From assembly GCA_023392595.1 (NCBI GenBank), contig JAEVYU010000013.1, positions 1 to 64,000 of the forward strand: DNA of 64,000 nucleotides. The letters run 5' to 3'. The stretch is from Bacillota bacterium. GTDB taxonomy: Bacteria; Bacillota; UBA4882; UBA8346. This document shows, one piece after another, positions 17,849-27,278 of the stretch. Numbering within the stretch: position 1 is the stretch's first letter; the number at the start of each line of letters is the position of its first letter. The notes beneath the pieces are model-generated. The model did no database searches. It saw nothing but the letters and a program-made list of their open reading frames with translations, and was not told the origin of the DNA. Both the position numbers and the translations under genes were made by a program.

Positions 17849-19051
17849 ATGAAAAAAAGAGTTTTCCTTGTAATGGCGGCTGTTTTACTTATTGCTGTCA
17901 TCGCACTAAGCGGAGCGGCTTCAGCCAAAACCAAACTGGTTCTTTGGTCTTATATGGAAGGTAAATCCCAATTGGAGACTTTTGATTGGATTTGCGTAAC
18001 TTTTAATAAATCCCAGTCTGATATTGAAGTATCTCATGTTTATGTCCCTTTTGCGGATTTTAAAAAACAACTTTCGATAGGTATGGCGGCCGGTAAATTA
18101 CCGGATTTGGTGGTTATTGATAATCCCGATCATGCAGCATACGCTCAAATGGGTCTGTTTGCCGATGTGACCCCGTATGTTTCAAAATGGTCAAAACAAT
18201 TTTTCCCGGGTCCTTGGAAATCTGCGACTTTAAACGGAAAAAGTTATGGAATTCCTTTTACCAGTAACTGTCTCGCTCTTTTTTACAACATCGATATGCT
18301 TAAAAAAGCCGGTGTAAATCCGCCGACAACCTGGATTGAATTACGCGCTACGGCCAAGAAATTATCAGGCAATGGTGTTTATGGATTGGGAATCTCAGCG
18401 GTGAAATCGGAGGAGGGTACTTTCCAGTTTTTACCCTGGCTACTATCTTCAGGCGCTAAAATCGATAAATTAGATAGTAAACAAGCAATCAATTCTTTTA
18501 CAGTTTTGAGTGATCTCGTAAAAGACGGTTCGATGCCCAAAGAAGTGATCAACTGGACTCAGGCTGATGTTGAGAAACAATTCGCTGCCGGGAAACTGGC
18601 CATGATGGTGAATGGTCCTTGGAATATTCCAGCTGTTAAAAGTGATGCCCCGGATATGAAGTGGAGTGTTGTTAAGATCCCCAAGGATAAGGTATATGCT
18701 TCCGTTCTTGGCGGAGAAAATTTGGGTGTCGTCAAAGGGAATAATGTCAAGGCAGCCTGTAAATTTTTAGAGTTTGCCGCTGATCCTAAAATCGTTAAAG
18801 AGTATGAATTAAGGTACAATATGTTTCCTCCCCGCCAGGATGTAGCAACCGATAAGGCTTGGACGCAGGATCCGATTATGCAGGTCTTCATGGACGAGAT
18901 GAAATACGCCATGCCGCGTGGACCCCATCCTAAATGGCCTGAAATTTCCAACGCAATGTCGACTGCTCTTCAGGAAGTATTGACAGGGGCGAAAACTCCT
19001 GCCCAAGCAGGTAAAGATGCACAGCTCAAAGTGGCGGGAATTTTGAAATGA
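17849..19051 (+). CDS. Sugar ABC transporter substrate-binding protein (locus A)
   Basis: Extracytoplasmic solute-binding protein of cluster B/UgpB-MalE type, 400 residues. The ATG at 17849 is chosen because GGGAGG lies 7 nt before it and it opens a signal peptide (KKRVFLVMAAVLLIAVIALS). No lipobox Cys was seen, so anchoring is unclear. LVLWSYMEGKSQLETFDW at the mature start and GIPFTSNCLALFYNIDML are typical of oligosaccharide binders. The ligand cannot be read, but the GH31 gene in the same run suggests an alpha-xylosyl or alpha-glucosyl oligosaccharide. A TATAGT -10-like hexamer lies at 17782 with a poor -35. A stem-loop follows the gene. Confidence 0.93.
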   Translation: MKKRVFLVMAAVLLIAVIALSGAASAKTKLVLWSYMEGKSQLETFDWICVTFNKSQSDIEVSHVYVPFADFKKQLSIGMAAGKLPDLVVIDNPDHAAYAQMGLFADVTPYVSKWSKQFFPGPWKSATLNGKSYGIPFTSNCLALFYNIDMLKKAGVNPPTTWIELRATAKKLSGNGVYGLGISAVKSEEGTFQFLPWLLSSGAKIDKLDSKQAINSFTVLSDLVKDGSMPKEVINWTQADVEKQFAAGKLAMMVNGPWNIPAVKSDAPDMKWSVVKIPKDKVYASVLGGENLGVVKGNNVKAACKFLEFAADPKIVKEYELRYNMFPPRQDVATDKAWTQDPIMQVFMDEMKYAMPRGPHPKWPEISNAMSTALQEVLTGAKTPAQAGKDAQLKVAGILK

Positions 19052-19078
19052 ATTTAATTTAGATGGAGACAGGATTGA

Positions 19079-19112
19079 AAATTGGAGTATGTGGCGACAT
19101 GTACTCCAATTT
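19079..19112 (+). terminator. Stem-loop between binding-protein and permease genes (locus A)
   Basis: AAATTGGAGTA (19079-19089) pairs perfectly with TACTCCAATTT (19102-19112) around a 12-nt loop, followed only by ATTTAAA. A weak terminator or 3'-stabilising hairpin here would keep the binding protein more abundant than the permeases, a common arrangement in sugar ABC operons. Confidence 0.65.
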
Positions 19113-19200
19113 ATTTAAACTCAATCCGGCAAGTTCTTTTAGAGATAAGTTTCAGAAATTGCCGGCATAGATCAAATGCTGCATTATGGTGGTGACTAGA

Positions 19201-20094
19201 ATGAAGGATAGCTTTCAAAAAGGACAATCGATCGGTTTTTTATTCGTTTTACCGGCTTTGCTTTTTATGGCGGTTTTCATCGGTTATCCGATTATCTATA
19301 ATCTGATCCTTAGTTTTCAGGATGTAAGCGTAATGACATTTAATAATCCGGTGAAGGAATGGAACGGTTTCCGTAATTACATACAGCTCATGTCCGACCC
19401 TGTCCTGAAGACGACGGTCATCAACACTCTTTATTACACGGCTGCTTGTATTGTTTTTCAATTTACAATTGGATTTGCGCTGGCGATATTTTTTAACAAG
19501 TCGTTTCGTTTGGCCAAAAGTATTCGGGGATTGATAATGGTGGCTTGGTTAATGCCGATAACCATTACCGGGTTGATTTTTAAGTTTATTTTCAGCACCA
19601 ATGGGGGGATTATTAATGAATTTCTAGTCGGCGCCCATTTGCTGCACCAACCCATTGAATGGTTATTGCAGCCCGTAACGGCTTTGTGGGCTCTCATCAT
19701 GACCAACATTTGGATTGGAATTCCTTTTAATATGATTCTTTTAATTACCGGGCTGAGCACTATTCCCCAGGATGTTTATGAAAGCGCCAGCATCGACGGG
19801 GCCAATAAACGGCAACAATTCATCCACATAACAGTCCCCCTATTAAAACCGGCGATCCAGTCGGTGTTGATTTTGGGATTTATTTATACTTTTAAAGTAT
19901 TCGATTTGGTGTATGTGATGACCAAAGGGGGGCCGGTAAACGCTACCGAAGTTCTTTCAACTTTCTCCTACCGGCTCTCGTTTACCGAATTCAGCTTTAG
20001 TAAAGGGGCTGCCGTGGCCAATATCTTATTTATAATACTCTTCATTGTAAGTTTAGGGTATTTACGAACAATTAAAGAAGAGGAGACGATGTAG
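19201..20094 (+). CDS. Sugar ABC transporter permease, MalF/UgpA type (locus A)
   Basis: About 297 residues with six predicted membrane helices. The ATG at 19201 (GGTGGTGA just before) is preferred to that at 19186, which has no ribosome site. The EAA loop that docks the ATPase is YESASIDGANKRQQFIHITVP. It pairs with the next permease, 1 bp away. No ATP-binding subunit is encoded in the locus, so a shared MsmX/UgpC-type ATPase encoded elsewhere is expected (known of this class). Confidence 0.92.
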   Translation: MKDSFQKGQSIGFLFVLPALLFMAVFIGYPIIYNLILSFQDVSVMTFNNPVKEWNGFRNYIQLMSDPVLKTTVINTLYYTAACIVFQFTIGFALAIFFNKSFRLAKSIRGLIMVAWLMPITITGLIFKFIFSTNGGIINEFLVGAHLLHQPIEWLLQPVTALWALIMTNIWIGIPFNMILLITGLSTIPQDVYESASIDGANKRQQFIHITVPLLKPAIQSVLILGFIYTFKVFDLVYVMTKGGPVNATEVLSTFSYRLSFTEFSFSKGAAVANILFIILFIVSLGYLRTIKEEETM

Positions 20095-20095
20095 C

Positions 20096-20938
20096 ATGAA
20101 AAGCCGTCAAGAAACCGAATCTGCCATGGTTTATCAAAATGTCTTAAGCATCATCATCGCCATCGTCTTCTTATTTCCCTTGTTTTGGTTATTGTCAAGC
20201 TCGTTCAAAATGGAGGCGGAGATTTTTAAATCCCCTCCGACATTGTTTCCGTCCCGCTTATATTTAGTGCCTTATATCGATCAATTTAAGGGCCAATATA
20301 ACATGCTCCGTTCGTTTTTGAACAGTTGTGTAATCTCGTCGGGCGCGATGATAATCAGTTTGACGCTATCTGTAACGGCTGCTTACGGATTGGCCCGCTT
20401 TAATTTCCGGGGTCGAAAAATTCTCATCCTATCTTTTTTAATCACGCAAATGTTGCCGGCTACCTTAGTTTTGACTCCATTATTTATTGTTTTTAACAAA
20501 TTCCAGTTCTATAACACCTATTGCGGCCCGATTATCGCCGATGCGACCCTGGGAATTCCTTTTTCCGTCTTAATGTTACGGACCTACTTTTTATCCATTT
20601 CCAAAGAATTGGATGATTCCGCCAGAGTCGACGGATGCAATGCCTTCAGCGCTTTTTGGAGAATTATGTTGCCCATTGCCGGGCCAGGTGTCATTGTGAT
20701 AGCGATTTTCTCTTTCCTTTTTGCCTGGGGTGACTTGATTTATGCCAATACTTTCATGAATCAACCGGATTTAATGCCGATGACCGCCGGAATATATAAC
20801 TTCATCGGGCAATATGGCGTTTCCTGGAACCGGGTGATGGCTTTTGGAGCTTTAACCGTCTTCCCGGTGGTGATGATTTTTATTTTCATGCAAAGGTATA
20901 TCATTAGCGGATTGACCAGCGGCTCAGTCAAGGGGTAA
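20096..20938 (+). CDS. Sugar ABC transporter permease, MalG/UgpE type (locus A)
   Basis: Encodes 280 residues with six predicted helices and the EAA loop DDSARVDGCNAFSAFWRIML. Its ribosome site (AGAGGAGA) lies inside the end of the preceding permease gene, so the two are translated together. The C-terminal GLTSGSVKG is the conserved tail of this permease family and is also present, as GLTSGAVKG, in the locus B counterpart. Confidence 0.93.
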   Translation: MKSRQETESAMVYQNVLSIIIAIVFLFPLFWLLSSSFKMEAEIFKSPPTLFPSRLYLVPYIDQFKGQYNMLRSFLNSCVISSGAMIISLTLSVTAAYGLARFNFRGRKILILSFLITQMLPATLVLTPLFIVFNKFQFYNTYCGPIIADATLGIPFSVLMLRTYFLSISKELDDSARVDGCNAFSAFWRIMLPIAGPGVIVIAIFSFLFAWGDLIYANTFMNQPDLMPMTAGIYNFIGQYGVSWNRVMAFGALTVFPVVMIFIFMQRYIISGLTSGSVKG

Positions 20939-21006
20939 TCATTCAAGTGATGAAAGAAATCGCTTTTGAAAGATAATATCGAGCAAGTTTACAAGGGGGC
21001 AATAAA

Positions 21007-23010
21007 TTGGAGTATATTTTTAAAATTGAGGGCAATCGCCTTTTTTGCCAATATGATAATGAGAAATTGTGGATTGAGCCTTGGGGAGAAAATAGTTTGC
21101 GAGTGCGGGCTACCCATTTTGCAAATATGCAATCCGATGACTGGGCATTACTTCCACCAGCAGCGTGTAACGTCCAAATTTCGATAACAGACCGGAATGC
21201 AGTTTTAAAAAACGGAAAAATCCGGGCTACAGTTTCAACTGCAGGGAAGATAAGGTTTTATAATCAGAAAGGTGAAATTTTATTAGAGGAATATGTGAGA
21301 AACCGGGACAATATCCGGGAGTTCTGCAGTGCGCTGAATATCACCGCCCGTGAATTGAAACCGATGATGGGCAGTAATTATCAACTAACTCTGCGATTCG
21401 AGTCCGACCCGCAGGAGAAAATTTTCGGGATGGGCCAATACCAACAGCCGTATTTGAATGTAAAAAATTGTACTTTGGAGCTAGCCCATAGAAATTCACA
21501 GGCAAGTGTCCCCTTTGTCCTTTCCAGCTTGGGTTATGGCTTTTTGTGGAACAATCCGGCCATTGGCAAGGTTACTTTTGGAAAGAATATTACGGAGTGG
21601 GTTGCCGATTCCACTAAACAGTTGGACTACTGGATTACCGCCGGGGATTCGCCTTCGGAAATTGAAGAGGCCTATGCCAAAGCAACCGGGACTGTTCCGA
21701 TGATGCCCGATTATGGCATGGGTTTTTGGCAGTGCAAACTGCGCTATCAGACCCAGGAAGAACTGCTTGAGGTAGCCCGGGAGTACAAACGCCGGGGATT
21801 GCCCCTTTCAGTGATTGTTATCGATTTCTTTCACTGGACCAAACAGGGGGAATGGAAGTTTGATTTGGAATATTGGCCTGACCCGGAGGGTATGGTTCGT
21901 GAGCTAAAAGAGATGGGTGTTGAATTGATGGTCTCAATTTGGCCCACAGTCGATAAAACCAGTGAAAATTACCAGGAAATGCTGCAAAAAGGCTACCTGA
22001 TCCAAACCGAACGCGGCATACGGGTTAGCATGGATTTTGAAGGCGATACGGTTTTTTATGATGCCACCCATCCGGAGGCCCGTGAGTTTGTATGGCGGAA
22101 AGCCAAGCAAAATTATTATGACAAGGGCATTAAAATCTTTTGGTTGGATGAAGCGGAACCGGAATATACGGTGTATGATTATGAGAATTACCATTATTAC
22201 CTTGGCTCGGATTTGGAAATCGGCAATATTTACCCGGTGATGCACGCCAAGACCTTCTATGAAGGAATGGCTCAGTCAGGACAGAAAAACATTTTAAATC
22301 TGCTCCGTTGCGCCTGGGCGGGTAGCCAACGTTATGGAACATTGGTTTGGTCGGGGGATATCGATTCAAGTTTCGTTTCTTTAAGAAACCAGGTCAAAGC
22401 CGGATTAAATATGGGATTGGCAGGGATTCCCTGGTGGACAACAGATATTGGAGGCTTTCACGGCGGTAATCCGGACGACCCTGCTTTTCGGGAATGCATT
22501 ATCCGTTGGTTCCAGTATGCAACTTTTTGCCCGGTTCTTCGCCTTCACGGTGATCGTGAACCCCATTCCGCTCCTTTGTCAGATTCCGGAGGAGGATTAT
22601 TCGGAAGTGGCGCCGCCAATGAAGTCTGGAGTTATGGTGAAGAAGCTTACCTGATTTTTAAAAAATATTTAGAAATCCGGGAGCAATTACGTCCATATAT
22701 CACGAAGATAATGACGGCAGCCCACGAAAAGGGTACTCCTCCGATGCGGCCGCTATTCTATGATTTCCCGGATGATAAAGAAAGCTGGGACATTGAAGAT
22801 CAATTAATGTTCGGACCCGATATTTTGGTGGCGCCGGTACTTTATGAAGGGCTGCGCGCAAGAAAAGTATATTTGCCTGCAGGAGTTAAGTGGGAAGAAA
22901 TTCATAGCGGTCTTATCCATCAGGGTGGCCAATGGCTTGAGAGTGACGCGCCAATCGGAGTCATTCCGGTTTTTTTAAGAGCTGGAATGAAGTTGCCGAT
23001 TCAAATTTAA
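21007..23010 (+). CDS. GH31 family alpha-glycosidase (putative alpha-xylosidase)
   Basis: Encodes 667 residues from TTG 21007 (AAGGGGG about 9 nt before). There is an N-terminal beta-sandwich (1-225), a TIM barrel and C-terminal beta domains. The nucleophile is predicted as Asp381 in FWLDEAEPE and the acid/base as Asp451 in VWSGD. The WLD-x-x-EPE form of the nucleophile motif, seen in several xyloglucan alpha-xylosidases, favours alpha-xylosidase over maltase, but this is inference. There is no signal peptide, so it acts in the cytoplasm on imported oligosaccharides. It follows the permeases by 68 bp and is closed by a terminator. Confidence 0.9.
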   Translation: MEYIFKIEGNRLFCQYDNEKLWIEPWGENSLRVRATHFANMQSDDWALLPPAACNVQISITDRNAVLKNGKIRATVSTAGKIRFYNQKGEILLEEYVRNRDNIREFCSALNITARELKPMMGSNYQLTLRFESDPQEKIFGMGQYQQPYLNVKNCTLELAHRNSQASVPFVLSSLGYGFLWNNPAIGKVTFGKNITEWVADSTKQLDYWITAGDSPSEIEEAYAKATGTVPMMPDYGMGFWQCKLRYQTQEELLEVAREYKRRGLPLSVIVIDFFHWTKQGEWKFDLEYWPDPEGMVRELKEMGVELMVSIWPTVDKTSENYQEMLQKGYLIQTERGIRVSMDFEGDTVFYDATHPEAREFVWRKAKQNYYDKGIKIFWLDEAEPEYTVYDYENYHYYLGSDLEIGNIYPVMHAKTFYEGMAQSGQKNILNLLRCAWAGSQRYGTLVWSGDIDSSFVSLRNQVKAGLNMGLAGIPWWTTDIGGFHGGNPDDPAFRECIIRWFQYATFCPVLRLHGDREPHSAPLSDSGGGLFGSGAANEVWSYGEEAYLIFKKYLEIREQLRPYITKIMTAAHEKGTPPMRPLFYDFPDDKESWDIEDQLMFGPDILVAPVLYEGLRARKVYLPAGVKWEEIHSGLIHQGGQWLESDAPIGVIPVFLRAGMKLPIQI

Positions 23011-23091
23011 AAATGGAAGTCATCATTTTATGATTTTAACTGTCATCCCGGCAGTTGGCAATAATCATACAGGCGGACAATTATTCCCATG

Positions 23092-23134
23092 AAAAACTAT
23101 TTAATCCCGGATAAGCCGGGGTTAAATAGTTTTT
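23092..23134 (+). terminator. Intrinsic terminator of locus A
   Basis: Arms AAAAACTATTTAA (23092-23104) and its perfect complement (23122-23134) enclose a second GC-rich stem (CCCGG/CCGGG). The distal arm ends in TTTTT. The symmetric A/T flanks mean it could work in either direction. It separates GH31 from GH3. Confidence 0.85.
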
Positions 23135-23165
23135 GACTAATATATCAAAAAACAATAGAATAGAA

Positions 23166-23194
23166 TTGATTTTAAAGATTATTCGACATATTAT
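23166..23194 (+). promoter_or_regulatory. Predicted sigma-A promoter of the GH3 gene
   Basis: TTGATT (23166-23171) and TATTAT (23189-23194) are separated by 17 bp. The site lies about 40 bp before the GH3 start and after the locus A terminator, so GH3 probably has its own transcript. Confidence 0.6.
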
Positions 23195-23236
23195 AGTAAA
23201 CAGATTCAAAATTTCTCCGAAAAGGATGTAACAAAC

Positions 23237-25420
23237 ATGACGACGCCTGGCTATCAAAATTCCTCCCTTGCTACCCAGCAACGGGTTAACGACTTACTTT
23301 CCAAACTGTCGCTGGAAGAAAAGATCGGTCAAATGCTCCAGGTCAGTTACAACCAGGTAAGCCCGAGTGAGGCCGAGGACTGGGTCACCCAAAAATTTGC
23401 CGGTTCTTTTTTACATGTACTCGGCGATAATGCCCGGCGCCTTCAGGAACTTACCGAATCAACCCCGCACGGGATTCCGATATTGTTTGGAATTGACGCC
23501 ATTCATGGACATGCCCTTAATACTCGGGCCACCGTATTTCCATCCCAATTGGCATTGTCATGTAGTTGGAACCAAAGCGCGCTGGAAACAGTCGGGCGGG
23601 TTACCGCCCGGGAGGTTGCAGCGGACGGCCTTCACTGGACTTTTTCCCCGGTTTTGTGTATCGGCCGGGATTTGCGGTGGGGCCGGATCGATGAAACCTT
23701 CGGAGAGGATCCGTATTTAATCGGAGTCCTTGGAGCGGCGATTATCAAAGGCTATCAGGGAAAATCTTTGGCTGATCCGGACAGCATCCTGGCCTGCGCC
23801 AAACATTTTTTGGCTTACGGCGAAAGCACAGGCGGACGGGATTCATACGATTCGGAGGTCTCCATCCGGAGTATCCGCTCTATCTTTTTACCGCCTTTTC
23901 AAAAGGCTGTAGAGGCCGGATGCGCGACTTTTATGGCCGGGTATCAGTCCATCGACGGAACTCCGGTGTCGGCAAGCCCTAAAATACTGCGGAAAATATT
24001 AAAAGAAGAGATTGGCTTCAAGGGTTTTGTGGTAACGGATTGGAATAATACCGGTAGTTTGATAACGACTCAACATCTGGCTTTGGATATGGATGAGGCC
24101 GCTCAAAAAGTTGTGGCGGCCGGGAATGATATGATCATGAATACCAACGACTTTTATGACTCTGCGGTCAGGTTGGCCCAAAAAGGCCTTATTCCCGAGA
24201 GCTATATCAATGAATCGGTAAAGCGGATTTTGACCGTTAAATTCTCACTTGGCCTTTTCGATCAAAAACGCCGGGCTCAGGTTAATGTTAATACGGCGAT
24301 CTTTAATTGTCCTGAACATCAAGAGCGAAATTTGCAGGTCACCCGTGAGTCCATGGTACTTCTGAAGAATGAAAATCATACGCTTCCTCTTGGCGGCCAT
24401 TTGAAACGAATTGCCGTGATCGGCCCCAATGCCGACGATATCCAGGCCCAGTTCGGAGATTGGACGTTCTTCTCCCATCCCGATCCCAACCCTCATGCGG
24501 TACCGCTGGCCCCACACCAGACCATACTGGCCGGAATCAAGAATTTGGCTGAAGTGCGGGGGATTGAAGTTTTATATGACAAAGGCTGCGATATCATGGA
24601 TGCTGATTCTCAGAACATCGAAGCAGCGGTGAGACTGGCATCCGGGGCTGAGGTCATCATTGCAGTTATCGGCGATTGCCTGGCCCAGAACGGCGAGATT
24701 AAGGATCGGGCGGATTTAAGTCTCTCCGGTGCTCAATCATTGTTGATCAAACGGTTGAAAGAGTTGGGCAAACCATTGGTTGTCATATTGGTGAATGGGA
24801 AACCGCTAGCCATCCCCGAGGTGGCGGAGCAAGCCGATGCGATTTTGGAAACCTTCAATTCCGGGGCCTTGGGGGGACAAGCTGCGGCTGAAATTTTATT
24901 TGGAGAGATTAACCCCAGCGGTAAACTGAGTATATCTTTCCCCTACCATACCGGGCAACTCCCTGTTTATTACAATCAGCTTCCCGGTTGGCACGGCCCT
25001 GCCAAATATATGGACATGCCGGATTCTTCCCTTTTCAGCTTTGGATATGGATTATCCTATACCAGTTTTCAATATGCCAACCTAACCCTGTCCAAAGATC
25101 ATTGCCTGCCCGGAGATTCGGTTACGGTTCAGGTTGATGTCACCAATAGCGGAGCCATTGACGGAACGGAGACGGTTCAACTTTACGTTCAAGATATGGT
25201 GAGTTCGGTGGTTACTCCGGTCAAACAGCTGAAGGGATTTAAAAAGGTTAAGATTCCAAAAGGCGAAACCCAAAGGGTCGAAATACCATTATCCACTTTG
25301 GATTTATGGATCGTGACTCCTGAGGAAAAGTATTGGATCGAACCGGGGGAATTTACGATTATGGTCGGTTCAAGCTCCAGAGATCAGGACCTTTTAAAGA
25401 CTCGGTTGGCGATTGGTTAA
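23237..25420 (+). CDS. GH3 family beta-glycosidase (beta-glucosidase/beta-xylosidase)
   Basis: Encodes 727 residues of BglX-like architecture: the N-terminal GH3 barrel (about 15-335), the alpha/beta sandwich (375-590) and a C-terminal fibronectin-III-like domain (650-725). The catalytic nucleophile is predicted as Asp268 in VVTDWNN; CAKHFLAYGESTGGRD carries the conserved KH substrate-binding residues. There is no signal peptide, so it is cytoplasmic. Together with GH31 it could dismantle xyloglucan-type oligosaccharides, each enzyme removing one sugar type (inference). Confidence 0.94.
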   Translation: MTTPGYQNSSLATQQRVNDLLSKLSLEEKIGQMLQVSYNQVSPSEAEDWVTQKFAGSFLHVLGDNARRLQELTESTPHGIPILFGIDAIHGHALNTRATVFPSQLALSCSWNQSALETVGRVTAREVAADGLHWTFSPVLCIGRDLRWGRIDETFGEDPYLIGVLGAAIIKGYQGKSLADPDSILACAKHFLAYGESTGGRDSYDSEVSIRSIRSIFLPPFQKAVEAGCATFMAGYQSIDGTPVSASPKILRKILKEEIGFKGFVVTDWNNTGSLITTQHLALDMDEAAQKVVAAGNDMIMNTNDFYDSAVRLAQKGLIPESYINESVKRILTVKFSLGLFDQKRRAQVNVNTAIFNCPEHQERNLQVTRESMVLLKNENHTLPLGGHLKRIAVIGPNADDIQAQFGDWTFFSHPDPNPHAVPLAPHQTILAGIKNLAEVRGIEVLYDKGCDIMDADSQNIEAAVRLASGAEVIIAVIGDCLAQNGEIKDRADLSLSGAQSLLIKRLKELGKPLVVILVNGKPLAIPEVAEQADAILETFNSGALGGQAAAEILFGEINPSGKLSISFPYHTGQLPVYYNQLPGWHGPAKYMDMPDSSLFSFGYGLSYTSFQYANLTLSKDHCLPGDSVTVQVDVTNSGAIDGTETVQLYVQDMVSSVVTPVKQLKGFKKVKIPKGETQRVEIPLSTLDLWIVTPEEKYWIEPGEFTIMVGSSSRDQDLLKTRLAIG

Positions 25421-25512
25421 GTTTTTATTCATTGAATCTTGGATAATAAAGTTGATTGCCGCCGGGTTTTGGAAAATCAGGATAACCATTTAATGAAGAG
25501 GAGAGATGGTTT

Positions 25513-26067
25513 ATGATTACGATAAGACATGCAACCCTCGCTGAAAAATATAAAACATTTGAGTGGCTTTGTTCATCCGATACAGCTCGTTTACATATGG
25601 GAGAACCCGATTACCCCGAAAACCCGATTCCTGATTGGAATCAATTTCAAAATGATTTTGAGGATTTTTATTATCAGACGGAGCATCAGGAACTTGGCTC
25701 CGTGATGATTATTTCCCACGAACAAGAAGAAATCGGCTGTTTATGTTATGCCTGTTTTCATTTGAAATCTAACTGGGCCGAGCTGGATATTTGGCTTAAT
25801 AAAAAGGAGAAATGCGGGAAAGGTTATGGAACTGCCGCCCTAAGAAAAATGATAGAGTACTTAAAAACGGAAAAAGGAATTGAAAAGTTTATTATCCGTC
25901 CTTCGGAAAAAAACACCCGGGTGATTCGGGCTTATGAAAAAGCCGGTTTCAAAAGAGTCAACGATAAGGAGTCCACGGTAAGAGATTATGTGTTGCCCGA
26001 ATATTTAAGTATCTATGGTGGTGGCGATTACGGATTTCAAAATACTGCTGTATTAGTGATGGAATAA
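25513..26067 (+). CDS. GNAT family N-acetyltransferase
   Basis: Encodes 184 residues, the RimJ/RimL-like version of the GNAT fold. The acetyl-CoA loop is seen in KCGKGYGTAALRKMI (consensus Q/RxxGxG/A), followed by the classical NTRVIRAYEKAGFKR motif. The acceptor is unknown. GAGGAGAGATGG precedes the ATG. It starts a run of three small same-strand genes (GNAT, tautomerase, DinB) with gaps of 24 and -4 bp that may form one transcript; they share no obvious pathway. Confidence 0.88.
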   Translation: MITIRHATLAEKYKTFEWLCSSDTARLHMGEPDYPENPIPDWNQFQNDFEDFYYQTEHQELGSVMIISHEQEEIGCLCYACFHLKSNWAELDIWLNKKEKCGKGYGTAALRKMIEYLKTEKGIEKFIIRPSEKNTRVIRAYEKAGFKRVNDKESTVRDYVLPEYLSIYGGGDYGFQNTAVLVME

Positions 26068-26091
26068 AGTAAACGCAGGGGGTAATAAAGA

Positions 26092-26493
26092 ATGCCGTTT
26101 GTTAATTTAAAGCTTGTGAAAGGACAAACCACTCCGGAACAAAGACAGAATATCATGAAGGGCTTGACTGAATTGATTGTAAACGTAATGGGAAGAAAAA
26201 GAGATTTTACGGTGATAACCGTTGACGAATTGGAAAAGAATCAATGGTCTATCGGCGGGAAAACCCTTGAAGAACTAAATGATGACGCCCGTAAGGTATC
26301 CTTTGTCAACATCAAGATTTCCAAGGGAACCAGTAATCCGGAGGAAATGGCCAAAATGATGCAAGAGACAAAAAAATTGATGATCGATGTTTTAGGCAAC
26401 TCGGAAGAGACCAATTATTTTATCATGGATGAACTGAATCCCGACGCTTGGGGCTTGGATGGCATCCCCATGACCGTAAGGAATAAAAAATGA
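26092..26493 (+). CDS. Tautomerase-superfamily protein with two fused 4-OT-like units
   Basis: Encodes 133 residues, about twice a 4-oxalocrotonate tautomerase monomer. Unit 1 begins MPFVNLKLVKGQTTPEQ, where Pro2 would become the catalytic N-terminal proline after Met removal. Unit 2 begins near residue 71 with SFVNIKISKGTSNPEE and repeats the same beta-alpha pattern, but Ser occupies the proline position and is internal, so only unit 1 can be catalytic in the usual way. Each unit ends with a similar stretch (VDELEKNQWSIGG and MDELNPDAWGLDG). Substrate unknown. Its stop overlaps the next start by 4 nt. Confidence 0.85.
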   Translation: MPFVNLKLVKGQTTPEQRQNIMKGLTELIVNVMGRKRDFTVITVDELEKNQWSIGGKTLEELNDDARKVSFVNIKISKGTSNPEEMAKMMQETKKLMIDVLGNSEETNYFIMDELNPDAWGLDGIPMTVRNKK

Positions 26494-27182
26494 TTGATAA
26501 AAAATCTTGGGGAGAGCAACATCAGCTATTGAAGAGCATAGTCATAAAACCGGAACGATTCGATGAAGCGATTCAATTATGTCTGGGACTCCACGCCATG
26601 GTTCATTCTTCAGAGATGTCCTCCAGTAAAACATCAACCTTTGAAGATGAAGTGTGGGAAGGCTTGGATGAAAAGTCCTTTCGCTGTAAACCAACACTTA
26701 AAGATGTAACGATTGCCTGGAACTTATGGCATCTGACAAGAATTGAAGATATCACCGTGAATATTTTGGTGGCAAGTCAAGCCCAAGTCATTCATACTGA
26801 AAAATGGCTGGAAAAAATGAATGTTCAGATTCAGGATACGGGAAATGCAATGACCGATGAAGAGATTATCGATTTCAGCTCCCGTCTTAATATGCAGGAA
26901 TTGCGTAATTATCGAATTGCGGTGGGCAGAAAAACCCGGGAAATTATTTCAGGGTTTCAGCCATCCGATTTAAAAAGGAAGATGAATAATCCCCAAAATC
27001 TCGGGCGGATATTGGAGGAAGGGGCGGTCCTGGAACATCCTGACTCCAAATGGCTGGTTGATTTTTGGGGCAGAAAAAATGTAGCCGGTATTTTACTGAT
27101 GCCGGTAACCCGGCATCAATTGGTTCATATCCATGATTCGATCCGATTAAAAGGGAAATGTCGAGCGCTTCATTTAAGATAA
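26490..27182 (+). CDS. DinB-family four-helix protein
   Basis: Encodes 230 residues with the DinB/YfiT-like helical bundle. Candidate metal-ligand histidines appear in WNLWHLTRIED and in TRHQLVHIHDSIR at the C-terminus. DinB-fold proteins include bacillithiol- or mycothiol-dependent transferases and many uncharacterised members; the role here is not known. The ATG overlaps the tautomerase stop (ATGA), implying translational coupling. Confidence 0.78.
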   Translation: MIDKKSWGEQHQLLKSIVIKPERFDEAIQLCLGLHAMVHSSEMSSSKTSTFEDEVWEGLDEKSFRCKPTLKDVTIAWNLWHLTRIEDITVNILVASQAQVIHTEKWLEKMNVQIQDTGNAMTDEEIIDFSSRLNMQELRNYRIAVGRKTREIISGFQPSDLKRKMNNPQNLGRILEEGAVLEHPDSKWLVDFWGRKNVAGILLMPVTRHQLVHIHDSIRLKGKCRALHLR

Positions 27183-27278
27183 CATGGTTATAAGATAAAT
27201 CAGATTGGTTCCAACTCAAGCCGCCTATTTATTTTTGCGCAGAGTACGAGATGCGCTTTGTCATTTCTCTGCGCCTGC

